Shown here: positions 1-8,394 of the stretch, one piece after another
Layout of the letters: the number at the start of each line of letters is the position of its first letter
Numbering within the stretch: position 1 is the stretch's first letter
Source: Paenibacillus macquariensis
Lineage (GTDB): Bacteria > Bacillota > Bacilli > Paenibacillales > Paenibacillaceae
Length of the DNA stretch: 64,000 nt
NCBI RefSeq assembly: GCF_900156375.1
Contig: NZ_FTNK01000004.1
Coordinates: forward strand, 1-64,000
Direction of reading: 5' to 3'
Translations under genes and position numbers: made by a program
The notes under the pieces: model-generated
Told to the model about the DNA's origin: nothing
Database searches by the model: none
What the model saw: the letters and a program-made list of their open reading frames with translations, nothing else

Positions 1-294
1 ATTTTGCACTCTGACCAAGGAATGCACTATACACACCCCAAATTCCGTCTTCTCGTCCGTAAAGCAGGATTTACACAGTCCATGTCCCGTAAAGGTAACT
101 GCTGGGATAACGCCTCCATGGAGACATTCTTCGGCCATATGAAGGATGATTTAGAGTATAGGTCATGTATGACCCTCACGGAGTTACGAGCACAAGTCGA
201 TGACTATATCACTTACTATAACTCTGAACGATATCAATGGGCATTAAAAAAGATGACTCCTGATGAATTCAGAAGTCATCTGCTCACTGCCTAA
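1..294 (+). CDS. IS3-family transposase, C-terminal part (cut by window edge)
   Basis: The reading frame is open from the first base and ends with TAA at 292-294, so this is the 3' end of a gene that begins outside the window. It encodes the end of an rve-type (DDE) integrase core: HSDQG contains the second catalytic Asp, and the SMETFFGHMKDD segment carries the catalytic Glu. The YYNSERYQWALKKMTPDEF tail is typical of OrfB of IS3/IS150-group elements. It would cut and join insertion-sequence ends. Whether the copy is active cannot be judged because the upstream part is missing. Confidence 0.85.
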   Translation: MLHSDQGMHYTHPKFRLLVRKAGFTQSMSRKGNCWDNASMETFFGHMKDDLEYRSCMTLTELRAQVDDYITYYNSERYQWALKKMTPDEFRSHLLTA

Positions 295-1162
295 GGAAGG
301 TCTTCTTTTTCAAACTTTCCACAAATACGGTCACAGTTCAAAATGCGAATGAACGTCGTCTTTTTTTACTTTTCAGGGCTAGTTCTCATTACCAGACTTC
401 TATATTGTTGTCTAGTAATGAGTCAGTAGGCCCTCTAACAGGACAACGAACGATAAAATTTATCCACGACATGCTGAATGACATCTACGATATCGAGCTT
501 GTCTGCTTTGAACAGCTGTATTTTTTGAGGTAGTAGTAATCATAAAGTACCTGCTCAATGGACATTTGATTTTGCAGCAGATACTTCATATTAATGATTT
601 CTCGCAGAAGCAGATCATCTTGGAGAAGGATCAGCCACTCATTAATGGGATTAAAGATGCCTTTTTCTTTTCCTTCGCGATAGAAGATGAGGACCTGCTG
701 CTCCCGTCTGCTCAGAACCGCTTTATTTCAGTCTCATTTATCATCGTGCTTCTGTTACTGCGACCAGGTAGCAACAAAGCAGCTAGAAACGAGGGCGGGG
801 ATGCGCATGACAGTGCAAAAATCAACGTTACTGAAAAAGATACATCGTTCAGTGATCTGACAACATGACGAAGCGACTTTCCCCTGAGCAGAGATTTCTG
901 TAAAGGGGAGATCCGTTTTTTTCTTTAGAATTTTACCAATGAGTTCAAGTGAAGATGAGGCATTTTTATATGAAGACAAGCAATTAATTAGGGTTCAGGG
1001 TTCAGGTATTTCTGTATTATTGTATAATAATACCATATGTCATAAGAACAATACATAAAATGAATATTGTATACTGCTTTGATTTCTGGGGATGCGAGTA
1101 GCTTCGAAAGCAATTTACGTTGAATCTTGTGAGCAGTGATTAATTCGGCGATGGGAGGCATT
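295..1162. other. Gene-poor stretch after the IS, with minus-strand regulator-like remnant
   Basis: No intact gene is visible. On the minus strand, about 714 to 430, a frame reads like the C-terminal ligand domain of a TetR-type regulator (segments FYREGKEKGIFNPINEW and DDLLLREIINMKYLLQN) and then continues only after a frameshift. It has no start codon and no DNA-binding domain, so it can only be a remnant. This identity is a guess. The short ORFs on both strands between 566 and 1317 look like chance frames. Confidence 0.3.
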
Positions 1163-1633
1163 ATGTTGCGAAAATTACTTATTGTTTTGATATTGAATCT
1201 GATTAGTATTTTAGCTGTAGACAGAATGACTTTTAAATATAGTTCTGGGGGGAGTATTTCAGGGAATGGTAATCCAGGTGTTATCACATTGGTTGTAGGA
1301 TTATTATTGTTCATCATTTTATTATTCTATGTAGGTGTTTTAATTAGGGGGTTCAATAGTAAGAGCAGAAGCAAACTCGTTAATATCACACTCCCATTAA
1401 CCTCCATACTTATTTTAGGAATAATGATAATGGGAGAAACATCTGAAATTCGTTCGTTATCTAAAAATCTCAATGGATTTACTAACAATAAAGACTCTGT
1501 AGTGTATCGTTTCGGTTGGATTAACCAATATACAAATAACCTGTTTTTTAATGGGTACATTTTTTTCGCCGGTGTGGCACTAACGGTTTTCATCGTTTGG
1601 GTAGTGACTAGGGGTTTCAGTTCTAAGTTATAA
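1163..1633 (+). CDS. Small integral membrane protein, function unknown
   Basis: This gene encodes a 156-residue hydrophobic protein. I chose the ATG at 1163 because GGGAGG at 1153-1158 lies just upstream; an in-frame ATG at 1136 has no ribosome site. About four membrane segments are visible: roughly residues 5-20, 40-62, 74-90, and a last one near 130-150. A loop of about 35 mostly polar residues lies between the third and fourth. No family was recognised and no motif suggests an enzyme. It stands alone between IS debris and a non-coding stretch, so the context gives no clue to function. Confidence 0.5.
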   Translation: MLRKLLIVLILNLISILAVDRMTFKYSSGGSISGNGNPGVITLVVGLLLFIILLFYVGVLIRGFNSKSRSKLVNITLPLTSILILGIMIMGETSEIRSLSKNLNGFTNNKDSVVYRFGWINQYTNNLFFNGYIFFAGVALTVFIVWVVTRGFSSKL

Positions 1634-1798
1634 AATGATGTTTAAATGCCCCATGACAATTTAAAAAGTGCCCAATAGATTAGCTAAGGAAAAGTCGCTG
1701 TATCTACTGCAAAATGTTCATAATACGATGAATTGATTTCCTTGGTCGGAAGAAGCTTTTGAAATCGCAAATGCGACAACAAACCTGTCTTCCTTTCT

Positions 1799-1860
1799 AT
1801 TGGGGATAGCTAGTTGTTGACCCACACGTACCTGTCATTGACGGGTGTTCGTGTGAATCA
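1799..1860 (+). repeat. Hairpin repeat, copy A
   Basis: About 62 bases match 3858-3920 with only a few differences. The shared core reads TAGTTGTTGA, then CACACGTACCTGTCATTGACG, then TGTTCGTGTGAATCA. CACACG and CGTGTG can pair as the base of a hairpin. In copy A the left arm is CCCACACG rather than TTCACACG, so its stem is shorter. The two copies have the same orientation and flank the TetR/hydrolase gene pair. Confidence 0.7.
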
Positions 1861-1991
1861 GTTGTAAAGTATTTCCAGATTATAGTATGAAGCTGAAACT
1901 GCTGCGTACTTTATACATTTATACCTTTGGGAAATCTGCTGAAATACTTAAACAAGTCGGAGCGCGTACTCGTACAAAATAATATAAAAAT

Positions 1992-2033
1992 ACAAGTCGG
2001 AGCGTATGTTGGGCAGCGCTCTGGCTTGTTTTT
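1992..2033 (+). terminator. Rho-independent terminator
   Basis: ACAAGTCGGAGCG pairs with CGCTCTGGCTTGT (two weak positions) and is followed by a T run. It would end transcription coming from the small membrane protein side, upstream of the TetR operator. Confidence 0.5.
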
Positions 2034-2108
2034 ATTTGTGAAGTTTCATCCTACTCATAAGTAAGTTGAATTCACACTTGCAATAATTCGTAATTAAAGA
2101 TATATTAT

Positions 2109-2134
2109 TAATTAAATGATCAATCATTTAATTA
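2109..2134. promoter_or_regulatory. 26-bp palindromic operator for the TetR regulator
   Basis: The arms TAATTAAATGAT and ATCATTTAATTA are perfect inverted repeats around a CA centre. The site ends 28 bases before the TetR start codon, where its own promoter must lie, so autoregulation of the two-gene unit is the simple reading. The inner TGAT/ATCA core resembles operators of AcrR-like TetR proteins. Confidence 0.75.
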
Positions 2135-2162
2135 ATTACAATTAAATCTACAGGGAGTGGGA

Positions 2163-2795
2163 ATGAATTTGGCAAGACCAATCAATGAAGAAAAAAGACA
2201 GGAGCGGCGTAGTCGTATCCTAGAAGAAGCCGTTGTCCTGTTCGCAGAAAATGGATATTCTAATACCACAACGGCTCTCATTGCGCAGAGTGTGGGAGTG
2301 ACTGCTGGAACCATTTTTCAATATTTCCCAAGTAAAGAAGCCTTATTCTACGCCGCTGTCCTTGAGCCGCTTGCTGATATTCAGGAGAAGTCGCTTGCTT
2401 GTCTAAAACAAGAGGGGACGCCGGGCGTATTAATTAAGAACATGGTAGAAGAACAATTCAATCATATCTATTGCTATACAAATGAATTGCGGCTTGTTCA
2501 ATATGTCTTAGGACAACGGATAAGATTCCCTGAACTTACACAGAAGGTCCTTGAAAGTACAAAAGTAATGACAGATACTATCGAATGCGTCTATGCCAAG
2601 GGACAGTTAATGGGAGAATTCAACAAAAACTTTTCGCCAGCTATGATCTCTCGTGCCTATATCTCTTTCTTAAATGGGATAGGCTTAACTCTTGGAGAAA
2701 GTATTATTCATCACCCCGAGTGGGGAAATTTGAAGGAGCACGCCTTATATTTGTTCGCACCACAACCTAAAGAAAAAGCGAGGGAATCTGAATGA
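2163..2795 (+). CDS. TetR/AcrR-family transcriptional repressor
   Basis: This encodes a 210-residue one-component repressor. The N-terminal HTH lies at about residues 14-60, with the recognition helix in VTAGTIFQYFPSK. The rest is a helical ligand domain, with the QRIRFPELTQ segment common in AcrR types. The ATG at 2163 follows AGGGAG (2152-2157) at good spacing; a GTG at 2157 lies inside that site and is unlikely. Its stop overlaps the start of the hydrolase gene (ATGA), so the two are translationally coupled. The palindrome at 2109-2134 is probably its operator. The ligand is unknown and may be a substrate of the hydrolase. Confidence 0.9.
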   Translation: MNLARPINEEKRQERRSRILEEAVVLFAENGYSNTTTALIAQSVGVTAGTIFQYFPSKEALFYAAVLEPLADIQEKSLACLKQEGTPGVLIKNMVEEQFNHIYCYTNELRLVQYVLGQRIRFPELTQKVLESTKVMTDTIECVYAKGQLMGEFNKNFSPAMISRAYISFLNGIGLTLGESIIHHPEWGNLKEHALYLFAPQPKEKARESE

Positions 2796-3769
2796 GTGAA
2801 ACATCATTACAACCAAATTTGACATTAAACGTTCGTTCGAAAAAACGGAGGAGAATAATATTGATCCTAGGGATCGTGCTATTGCTTGTGGTGGGTTTAG
2901 TATTTTTTATATCCTATAAAGTAATGGATACCTTGCTGCACCATCCTAGAGACACGAATGTCAGCTACGACTTGAATATCGATAAAACTCCTTACCAAGA
3001 GGTTGAGTTCAAGAGCTTGAAAAATGATAATACGATTAGAGGTTCCTTCTTTTATGCAAATGGTCTTTCCAATAAGGCAAGTGATAAGACGATTATTGTC
3101 GTCCATGGATATACAAGCAATCGTTTAGTCAAAGGGCGGACCAATAAATTAGTAGAGCATTTCGTTCCGAAAGGCTATAATATATTGGCATTTGACCTCA
3201 GTTCGCAAGGTAAATCCGATGGTAATATGATTACACTTGGCCTCAATGAAAAATATGATCTACTTGGAGCTGTAAGCTATTTAAAATCCAGAGACCATGC
3301 TGGTGATAACATTGGAGTTATTGGCTTTTCAATGGGTGCTGCTACTTCTTTGCTAGCCGCAAGTGAAAGTGCTGACATCAAAGCTGTAGTTGCGGATAGT
3401 CCTTTTCGTAATGCTGGTCTATTTCTGAGAGAGGGTTTGCCCTTCTTTTCAGGTTTACCTGCGTTTCCATTCAGTTATACATCGACATGGATGGCAAATT
3501 GGGTCTTTGAGGTTGATCTTGATTCCATATCGCCTATGGATGCGGTAAAAAAGATGCAAGACAAGCCAGTTATGCTCATTCATGGTACTGGAGATCAGCA
3601 AATTAGTTATAAAAATACAGAAATTATTTACGAGTCCTTAAAAGATAACCCAAGTGCAGAAGTATGGTACCCGCAAAATACGGAGCACATCGATGCCATC
3701 AACCATTACCCCACTGAATATTTCCAAAGAGTAGATCGCTTTATCGATAAGTATATAGGAAAAGAGTAG
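2792..3769 (+). CDS. Membrane-anchored alpha/beta hydrolase
   Basis: This encodes a 325-residue serine hydrolase of the BAAT/DUF1749-like alpha/beta group. A basic stretch (RSKKRRR) and one membrane helix (about 21-43) anchor it, with the catalytic domain outside the cell. The VVHGY oxyanion region is near 103-107, the nucleophile elbow is GFSMG with Ser180, the acid is Asp268 in GTGD, and the base is His299 or His305. It overlaps the TetR gene by four bases (ATGA) and a terminator follows at once, making a two-gene operon. Substrate is unknown; lipids, esters or a xenobiotic are possible. It is not a lipase with a classic secretion signal. Confidence 0.85.
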   Translation: MSETSLQPNLTLNVRSKKRRRIILILGIVLLLVVGLVFFISYKVMDTLLHHPRDTNVSYDLNIDKTPYQEVEFKSLKNDNTIRGSFFYANGLSNKASDKTIIVVHGYTSNRLVKGRTNKLVEHFVPKGYNILAFDLSSQGKSDGNMITLGLNEKYDLLGAVSYLKSRDHAGDNIGVIGFSMGAATSLLAASESADIKAVVADSPFRNAGLFLREGLPFFSGLPAFPFSYTSTWMANWVFEVDLDSISPMDAVKKMQDKPVMLIHGTGDQQISYKNTEIIYESLKDNPSAEVWYPQNTEHIDAINHYPTEYFQRVDRFIDKYIGKE

Positions 3770-3778
3770 AAACGACAT

Positions 3779-3818
3779 GAAAGTCGGTGTTCCTTATAGT
3801 AGGGAAAAACCGGCTTTT
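3779..3818 (+). terminator. Rho-independent terminator of the TetR/hydrolase operon
   Basis: AAAGTCGG pairs with CCGGCTTT (one G-U pair), with an inner TTCCT/AGGGA pairing and a short T run. It lies ten bases after the hydrolase stop. Confidence 0.65.
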
Positions 3819-3857
3819 CTGCTATCACTTGACAATATGATTTAGTAATTCGTTTAT

Positions 3858-3920
3858 ATTGGGTATATCTAGTTGTTGATTCACACGTACCTGTCATTGA
3901 CGAGATGTTCGTGTGAATCA
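3858..3920 (+). repeat. Hairpin repeat, copy B
   Basis: This is the second copy of the element at 1799-1860. Here the stem is perfect over 11 bases: TGATTCACACG pairs with CGTGTGAATCA around a loop of about 22 bases that contains ACCTGTCATTGACGAG. The 3921-4056 stretch after it holds no recognisable gene. Confidence 0.7.
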
Positions 3921-4056
3921 ATAATTAGAAGTTCTCGTGGCTAATGCGTGCTGATAGAAAGGCATTGCGTAGCCGCAGTTTGAGGACCTCGTGAACATAG
4001 TGTCAGGAAGCTGGAATTATGGACGGGACTCATATCGTCATGAAACGAGATTTTTA

Positions 4057-5232
4057 TTAAATCGTCTCTTTTACTGGGAATTTTGCCATCAACCTTGTGC
4101 CCCAGAAAATTGCAGCAGAAAAAGCTAAACTACAAGTTAGAAAGAGAGGTATAATACTTCCGCCGGAATACAACATGGTACCAATCATCGGCCCTGCCGC
4201 CATGCCAAGATAACGGATGAAATTGTACACTCCAATAGCCGTAGCCCTCTCCTCTGGAAATAGCTCCGTAAGAAGGGTGGTAGGTATAGAGCCTGTCAAT
4301 CCCATAAAAAATCCAAAAAGACAAACATCTATAATAAGGAATGAAAGAGAGATGTGAGCAGTAAAAGCAAATAAAATAACGGATAATGCATGAAGTGAAA
4401 ATCCGTAAATCAGGCTTTTTCGAGCGCCAAATTGATTTAACATCCACCCCCCAAGCTTAATGCTGATAATGGTAGAGAGGGACATTGCGAGCAGTATTAT
4501 ACCGGTCTTTGTAGGTTGAAAAGAATAAGTATTGCTCAATATTTGCGGTACAAAGGTTAAATAAATAAAATAGACCATAAATTGAAAAAATCCAAAGATT
4601 AAAATGGTTACACTCATCGGATTCTTAAAGATTAAAGAAAAATTCTGAGCGCTGTTATGTTTCGAGCCGGAGAATTCTGGTTTTGTCTCAGGCAATAGGA
4701 TAAGGTTAGCTATTAGAAGTAAAATGCTGATTGCTGCCAAAAACAAAAAGGTTGCTCCATAACCTAATCGCTCCCCAATTACACCTCCAATTAATGGCCC
4801 GATCGCAGGAGCAAGCATTAATAATAATTGGTAAGTAGCCATGCCTTGTGAAAGTGCTTTTCCACGAAATATATCACCTATTATAGCAGCCGCTACAACT
4901 GGAACAGCGGCAGCACCAATTCCCTGAAGAACACGAAAGAATAGCAAAAAACCAATGGATGGCGAGTAAGCACAACCGATAGAAGAGACAATATACACAA
5001 TAATGGAGGGAATGAGAACGGCTTTTCTCCCTCTTTTATCAGCCAAGGGTCCGAATACCATCTGCATGATTGCTAAGGCTAATGTAAACAAAGAAACGGA
5101 TAGACTAACCAAATAGCTCGTTGTGTGCAGCTCTTCTTGAACTTGTAGAAGCAATGGATTGTATAAGTTTTGTCCCAATGAGGCAACAAAAGCGCTAAAA
5201 CCTATTAAATACAAAATAACACGTAATTTCAT
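4057..5232 (-). CDS. MFS drug efflux transporter (Bcr/CflA-like, DHA1)
   Basis: This encodes a 391-residue proton-driven exporter with about 12 membrane helices. Motif A is GPLADKRGRK at 61-70, and the GxxxGPxxGG-type motif C appears as LAPAIGPLIGGVIG near 145-158. GGAGGG precedes the ATG with good spacing. The gene is divergent from a TetR gene, and the 123-base gap holds two related operators, so drug-induced derepression is likely. A decayed copy of its middle part lies at 11521-11640. The exact substrate cannot be read from sequence; family members export chloramphenicol, bicyclomycin, fosfomycin or dyes. Confidence 0.88.
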   Translation of the reverse strand: MKLRVILYLIGFSAFVASLGQNLYNPLLLQVQEELHTTSYLVSLSVSLFTLALAIMQMVFGPLADKRGRKAVLIPSIIVYIVSSIGCAYSPSIGFLLFFRVLQGIGAAAVPVVAAAIIGDIFRGKALSQGMATYQLLLMLAPAIGPLIGGVIGERLGYGATFLFLAAISILLLIANLILLPETKPEFSGSKHNSAQNFSLIFKNPMSVTILIFGFFQFMVYFIYLTFVPQILSNTYSFQPTKTGIILLAMSLSTIISIKLGGWMLNQFGARKSLIYGFSLHALSVILFAFTAHISLSFLIIDVCLFGFFMGLTGSIPTTLLTELFPEERATAIGVYNFIRYLGMAAGPMIGTMLYSGGSIIPLFLTCSLAFSAAIFWGTRLMAKFPVKETI

Positions 5233-5253
5233 AATAACCCTCCTTAATATATG

Positions 5254-5270
5254 ACTGACTACAAGTCAGT
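5254..5270. promoter_or_regulatory. Operator 1 for the divergent TetR/MFS pair
   Basis: ACTGACT, centre ACA, then AGTCAGT is a perfect palindrome. It lies 22 bases from the MFS start. Together with the site at 5290-5302, in opposite orientation, it repeats the pattern TGACTGACT, two bases, AAGTCA, as expected for a TetR dimer controlling both promoters. Confidence 0.75.
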
Positions 5271-5289
5271 AAAACGTATATTACAACAT

Positions 5290-5302
5290 TGACTTTGAGT
5301 CA
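5290..5302. promoter_or_regulatory. Operator 2 for the divergent TetR/MFS pair
   Basis: TGACT, centre TTG, then AGTCA. Read on the minus strand with its flank it gives TTGACTGACTCAAAGTCAAT, nearly the same as operator 1. It is nearer the TetR gene and suggests autoregulation. Confidence 0.7.
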
Positions 5303-5355
5303 GTCAACAATTAAAATTAAATTTGAATGATGACAATAGCGAAAGAAGGATATAA

Positions 5356-5934
5356 ATGACCAGAATATCCAAAAATCCTGAGGTGCGAAAAGCGGAAATT
5401 ATGGATGCTTCTTTAGAACTGTTTGCTAATAAAGGATTTGAAGATACAGCAGTAAGTGATATCGTCAAAAAAATTGGCGTAGCGCAAGGAACATTTTATT
5501 ATTATTTTAAGACTAAAGAAGAGATTATGATCGCGCTTATTGATCGTTTTATGGTCGAACATGAGGAGTATATTAAAACCATTGATGAGGATTTACATAT
5601 GTCGCCTGCTGAAAAGGTAAATGCCATCTTATTTGTAAAGCCTTTTCACCAAAAAGTTTCAGATTTTCTTCACCATGAAAATAATGCTTGGATTCATCAA
5701 AAATTTCTCGTTAAAAAAATTAATGAAATAACTCCATACTTGTCCCGAATATTGGCTAAGGGAACTAAAGAAGGATTTTTTAAAGTTGAACATGCAGAAG
5801 AAACTGCTGAATTTTTACTAACCGCAGTTAATTTCATGTTAGATCCAGGTATCTTCGAGTTGGAGGATAGTAAGCTGGAAGAAAAAAAGAATGTGGCGAA
5901 AAATATAGTTAAAAATTTAGTGATAAAAGACTGA
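5356..5934 (+). CDS. TetR-family repressor of the adjacent MFS gene
   Basis: This encodes a 192-residue repressor. The HTH is at about residues 10-56, with the GVAQGTFYYYFKTKEE recognition region at 41-56. The C-terminal domain is the helical ligand pocket. The start ATG follows AAGAAGGA. It is divergently transcribed from the MFS pump and shares two TGACT/AGTCA operators with it, the classic layout of a self-regulated efflux cassette. No downstream partner is cotranscribed; the next recognisable sequence is a pseudogene. Confidence 0.9.
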   Translation: MTRISKNPEVRKAEIMDASLELFANKGFEDTAVSDIVKKIGVAQGTFYYYFKTKEEIMIALIDRFMVEHEEYIKTIDEDLHMSPAEKVNAILFVKPFHQKVSDFLHHENNAWIHQKFLVKKINEITPYLSRILAKGTKEGFFKVEHAEETAEFLLTAVNFMLDPGIFELEDSKLEEKKNVAKNIVKNLVIKD

Positions 5935-6015
5935 TTACATCAAAGTCGGGTAAATAAACAATACAATCCGTCAAGGGATTAATACTACGGTAGTGTTTGG
6001 AGGTTCTACAGAGGA

Positions 6016-6330
6016 ATGAATATAACTACACAATTAATTAGGCCTTTCCCTTCTTATGAAGAAGTATTTTATGATGATCTTGAAAATCACTGAAAGCATT
6101 TTTTACCTATTTGTTCAATCAATCTGTAATGTATCTATCCTGATCAGGATGAGTGGTTACATATTGTATCTGTAAATGAAATACATGAAGGGTGCGTAGG
6201 AGAGAATACTCAGCAATTCCATACATCTTTTACTAAAGAAGATATGGTAGGTTTTAATGTTATTGACTATTGCTCTATTAAACAGACATCAGGCACCTAC
6301 TATAGCGAGGAAGCAAACTTCTTGATATAA
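6016..6330 (+). pseudogene. Small hypothetical gene with two in-frame stops
   Basis: One frame of 105 codons runs from ATG at 6016 to TAA at 6328-6330 and is interrupted by TGA after codon 25 and by TAA after codon 37. Apart from these it reads like a normal protein (RPFPSYEEVFYDDLENH early, WLHIVSVNEIHEGCVGEN in the middle). I do not recognise the family. Two stops in one clean frame point to recent inactivation rather than a chance ORF. Confidence 0.5.
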
Positions 6331-6376
6331 AAGCAGTCACATAAATCTATACATGCTATATAGGGAGGGTTTTAAA

Positions 6377-6976
6377 ATGAGAATTCTTATAATAGGCGCA
6401 ACGGGTACAATTGGAAGTGCTGTTCGTAGTGAATTGGCATCGCGGCATGAAATTATTTCAGCAGGACGAAATGGAGCGGATATTTCTGTTGACATTACAT
6501 CCTCCGAAAGCATCACAACAATGTATCAGGCAGTAGGCAAAGTGGATGCAGTTATTAGTACAACAGGGAGTGCCTACTTTGGCTCTCTTCTTGAACTGAC
6601 TCCAGAAAACAATGAAATTGCTATTCAAAGCAAATTAAAAGGACAAATAAATCTCGTCTTACTTGGACTTAATCATGTAAATGATCAAGGTAGCTTTACT
6701 TTGACAACAGGGATTATTATGGATGATCCAATAGTGGGTGGGGTATCATCCGCGATGGCTGGTGGAGCTATTAGAGGTTTCGTTCAGTCGGCGGCGATTG
6801 AGATGCCTCGTGGGATACGTATAAACAATGTGAGCCCTAATGTTTTAGTGGAATCAATGAAAAAGTATGGTCCATATTTTCCTGGCTTTGAGCCTGTGCC
6901 TGCCAGCAGGGTAGCACAAGCTTTCCGAAAAAGCGTCGAAGGTGCTCAAACAGGGCAAACTTATACGGTTTATTGA
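6377..6976 (+). CDS. Short-chain dehydrogenase/reductase, small atypical type
   Basis: This encodes a 199-residue NAD(P)-binding protein. The N-terminal nucleotide motif is GATGTIG (7-13). I chose ATG at 6377 because GGGAGGG (6363-6369) lies just upstream; the earlier ATG at 6353 has none. It belongs to the group of about 200-residue SDRs. The usual Tyr-x-x-x-Lys is not visible where expected; the segment reads GGVSSAMAGGAIRGF, so catalysis may be altered or rely on other residues. It stands alone; a terminator follows at 7058-7088. Substrate is unknown. Confidence 0.8.
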   Translation: MRILIIGATGTIGSAVRSELASRHEIISAGRNGADISVDITSSESITTMYQAVGKVDAVISTTGSAYFGSLLELTPENNEIAIQSKLKGQINLVLLGLNHVNDQGSFTLTTGIIMDDPIVGGVSSAMAGGAIRGFVQSAAIEMPRGIRINNVSPNVLVESMKKYGPYFPGFEPVPASRVAQAFRKSVEGAQTGQTYTVY

Positions 6977-7057
6977 GAGGTTCAGCAACACTTTTATCCT
7001 TTTGGTGTTTAGCCATTTTACTTCGTTGCACAGTTGAACTAATGGATAACAATAGTG

Positions 7058-7088
7058 GAGGAGCTTGCTACGCGGCAGCTCCTCTTTT
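7058..7088 (+). terminator. Rho-independent terminator after the SDR gene
   Basis: GAGGAGCTTGC pairs with GGCAGCTCCTC (one mismatch) and TTTT follows. Confidence 0.7.
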
Positions 7089-7307
7089 GTTTCTTGAAAT
7101 AACGAGCAGCGCCTAATTTTCGTATGTTCTTAAAAAAAATTATCTTTTTGCATGAACGAATAGCCCGGGTAGTCAGTTCCCTATTATACGATTTACGGTT
7201 TGAAGTTTACCTATTTAATCGAATAATAAATGAGGGATTAGTTACTTGGAAATATGTCAAAATTCTAGAAACCTGATGATAATGTTAAAACGAAACGGAG
7301 GTTTATT

Positions 7308-7662
7308 ATGAAGATTAAACTAACTAATGTATTTGTAGAACTATACGGAGGTTCTGCGTTTTTATTATAGAAAGCGAGATGTTCGCCGGGAAATTCAAAT
7401 GGTTAACAGTTGTCTCACCCGAAGGTCCGGATGATGTTGAGTTACTTCTTGAACCACACGACAACGCAGCTGCGAAGACATACCAAGAAGCGCTTTTTAA
7501 GGCAGGGACAGCTACAGCGTTATTTGCTTTTGAGATATTCAACAAGGGTACAAAAGAATGAAAGAGTTGAGTGTGCTGTTTACTATGGATCCAACAAAAG
7601 TGGGACTGGTAACCGTTGTAGTCTTTGATGATACTTGCGGTAACCTCATACAGCTCGGTTAG
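7308..7662 (+). pseudogene. Glyoxalase/VOC-family gene, frameshifted remnant
   Basis: Pieces of one VOC protein are spread over several frames. The start is MKIKLTNVFV (ATG 7308, after ACGGAGG). The middle, from 7379, contains GKFKWLTVVSPEGPDDVELL and LEPHDNAAAKTYQEALF. The C-terminus reads VGLVTVVVFDDTCGNLIQL and ends at TAG 7660-7662. In intact relatives these form one protein of about 125-130 residues. The stretch after residue 10 and the part after AGTATALFAF are shortened and out of frame. It is inactive. Confidence 0.8.
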
Positions 7663-7814
7663 GTCTAATTTAATACGAATGTTAAACATTGGGCGTACAC
7701 TTTTCCATTCGGATCTAGATGTTGTTCATTGGTGGCATTCGTACCCTTAAGAGACTGCCGCGTGCAGTGTATAGGTATTTGATCAGACTCTATAATGAGA
7801 TTTAAAAAGGAAGA

Positions 7815-7844
7815 GCCATTTGATAAGGCAAATGGCATGTTTTG
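7815..7844 (+). terminator. Terminator-like hairpin
   Basis: GCCATTTG pairs with CAAATGGC around a six-base loop, followed by ATGTTTTG. Confidence 0.5.
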
Positions 7845-8221
7845 TTTGGAAGCACTGTATTATTGGACATTCAGGTTCAACAGATTAGCAACATTGATCT
7901 GGTTCATATCTTGGATTTTTAGGATAACGTGTGTATTATCGTTGTCCATATTAGGATTGTCAAAAAGCGGTTGACGTATTGGCGATTCGAGAGGGTCGTC
8001 TTATTTCGAGAATAGGCGCAGATGGATGGGCGACACTTTGTGCGATAGCGGCGTTGAAGGCGTGTTTACTATCCGACACAAGAATTGCTTGCCGACTTGA
8101 TGGCAGTTACATGACAAGCAGCTAATGTATGTGTTGGAAGATTGTTGGAAATTACGATGGACGATGGTTCACCGCTTATAGAACGTAGTTTGAAAGGACA
8201 CGTGATTAATGTAGTGATAAG

Positions 8222-8256
8222 AAGCTTCTGCCAGAGTATGGGGGGGAAGCTTTTTT
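8222..8256 (+). terminator. Terminator-like hairpin
   Basis: AAGCTTC pairs with GAAGCTT, followed by a T run. It lies upstream of the GyrI-like gene. Confidence 0.5.
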
Positions 8257-8394
8257 ATTTTAAAGTGCTTTAAGCAGATCGAACTATTCTTCCATTTAAT
8301 AGTATAATTAATTGTATTCCTTATATTTACGAACTTCGTGAATATTACGTTATATGTAATTGCTACAATTGACATTTTGAATGGAGGAGATTTT

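Larger units (their letters stand above)
1634..2108. other. Non-coding stretch with repeat copy A and a terminator
   Basis: No gene is visible. It holds the first copy of the hairpin repeat (1799-1860). Two copies of ACAAGTCGGAGCG follow, near 1951-1963 and at 1992-2004, the second forming the left arm of a terminator hairpin. Confidence 0.5.
7663..8337. other. Non-coding stretch with two terminator-like hairpins
   Basis: No gene is supported. One plus-strand frame around 7970-8120 (AVDVLAIREGRLISRIGADG) is open for about 50 codons without a start or a recognised family, so it may be a remnant. Hairpins at 7815-7844 and 8222-8256 are listed separately. Confidence 0.4.

Noticed and set aside
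988..1593. Minus-strand ORFs opposite the small membrane protein
   Set aside because: No ribosome site; the hydrophobic runs on the other strand explain their composition.
1799..3920. Integron attC sites or CRISPR repeats
   Set aside because: Only two copies 2 kb apart, no attC core sites, no spacer-sized intervals, no integrase or cas genes.
6016..6330. Recoding of TGA and TAA as amino acids in the small gene
   Set aside because: Two different stop codons within 12 codons and no selenocysteine-type or suppressor context; decay is simpler.
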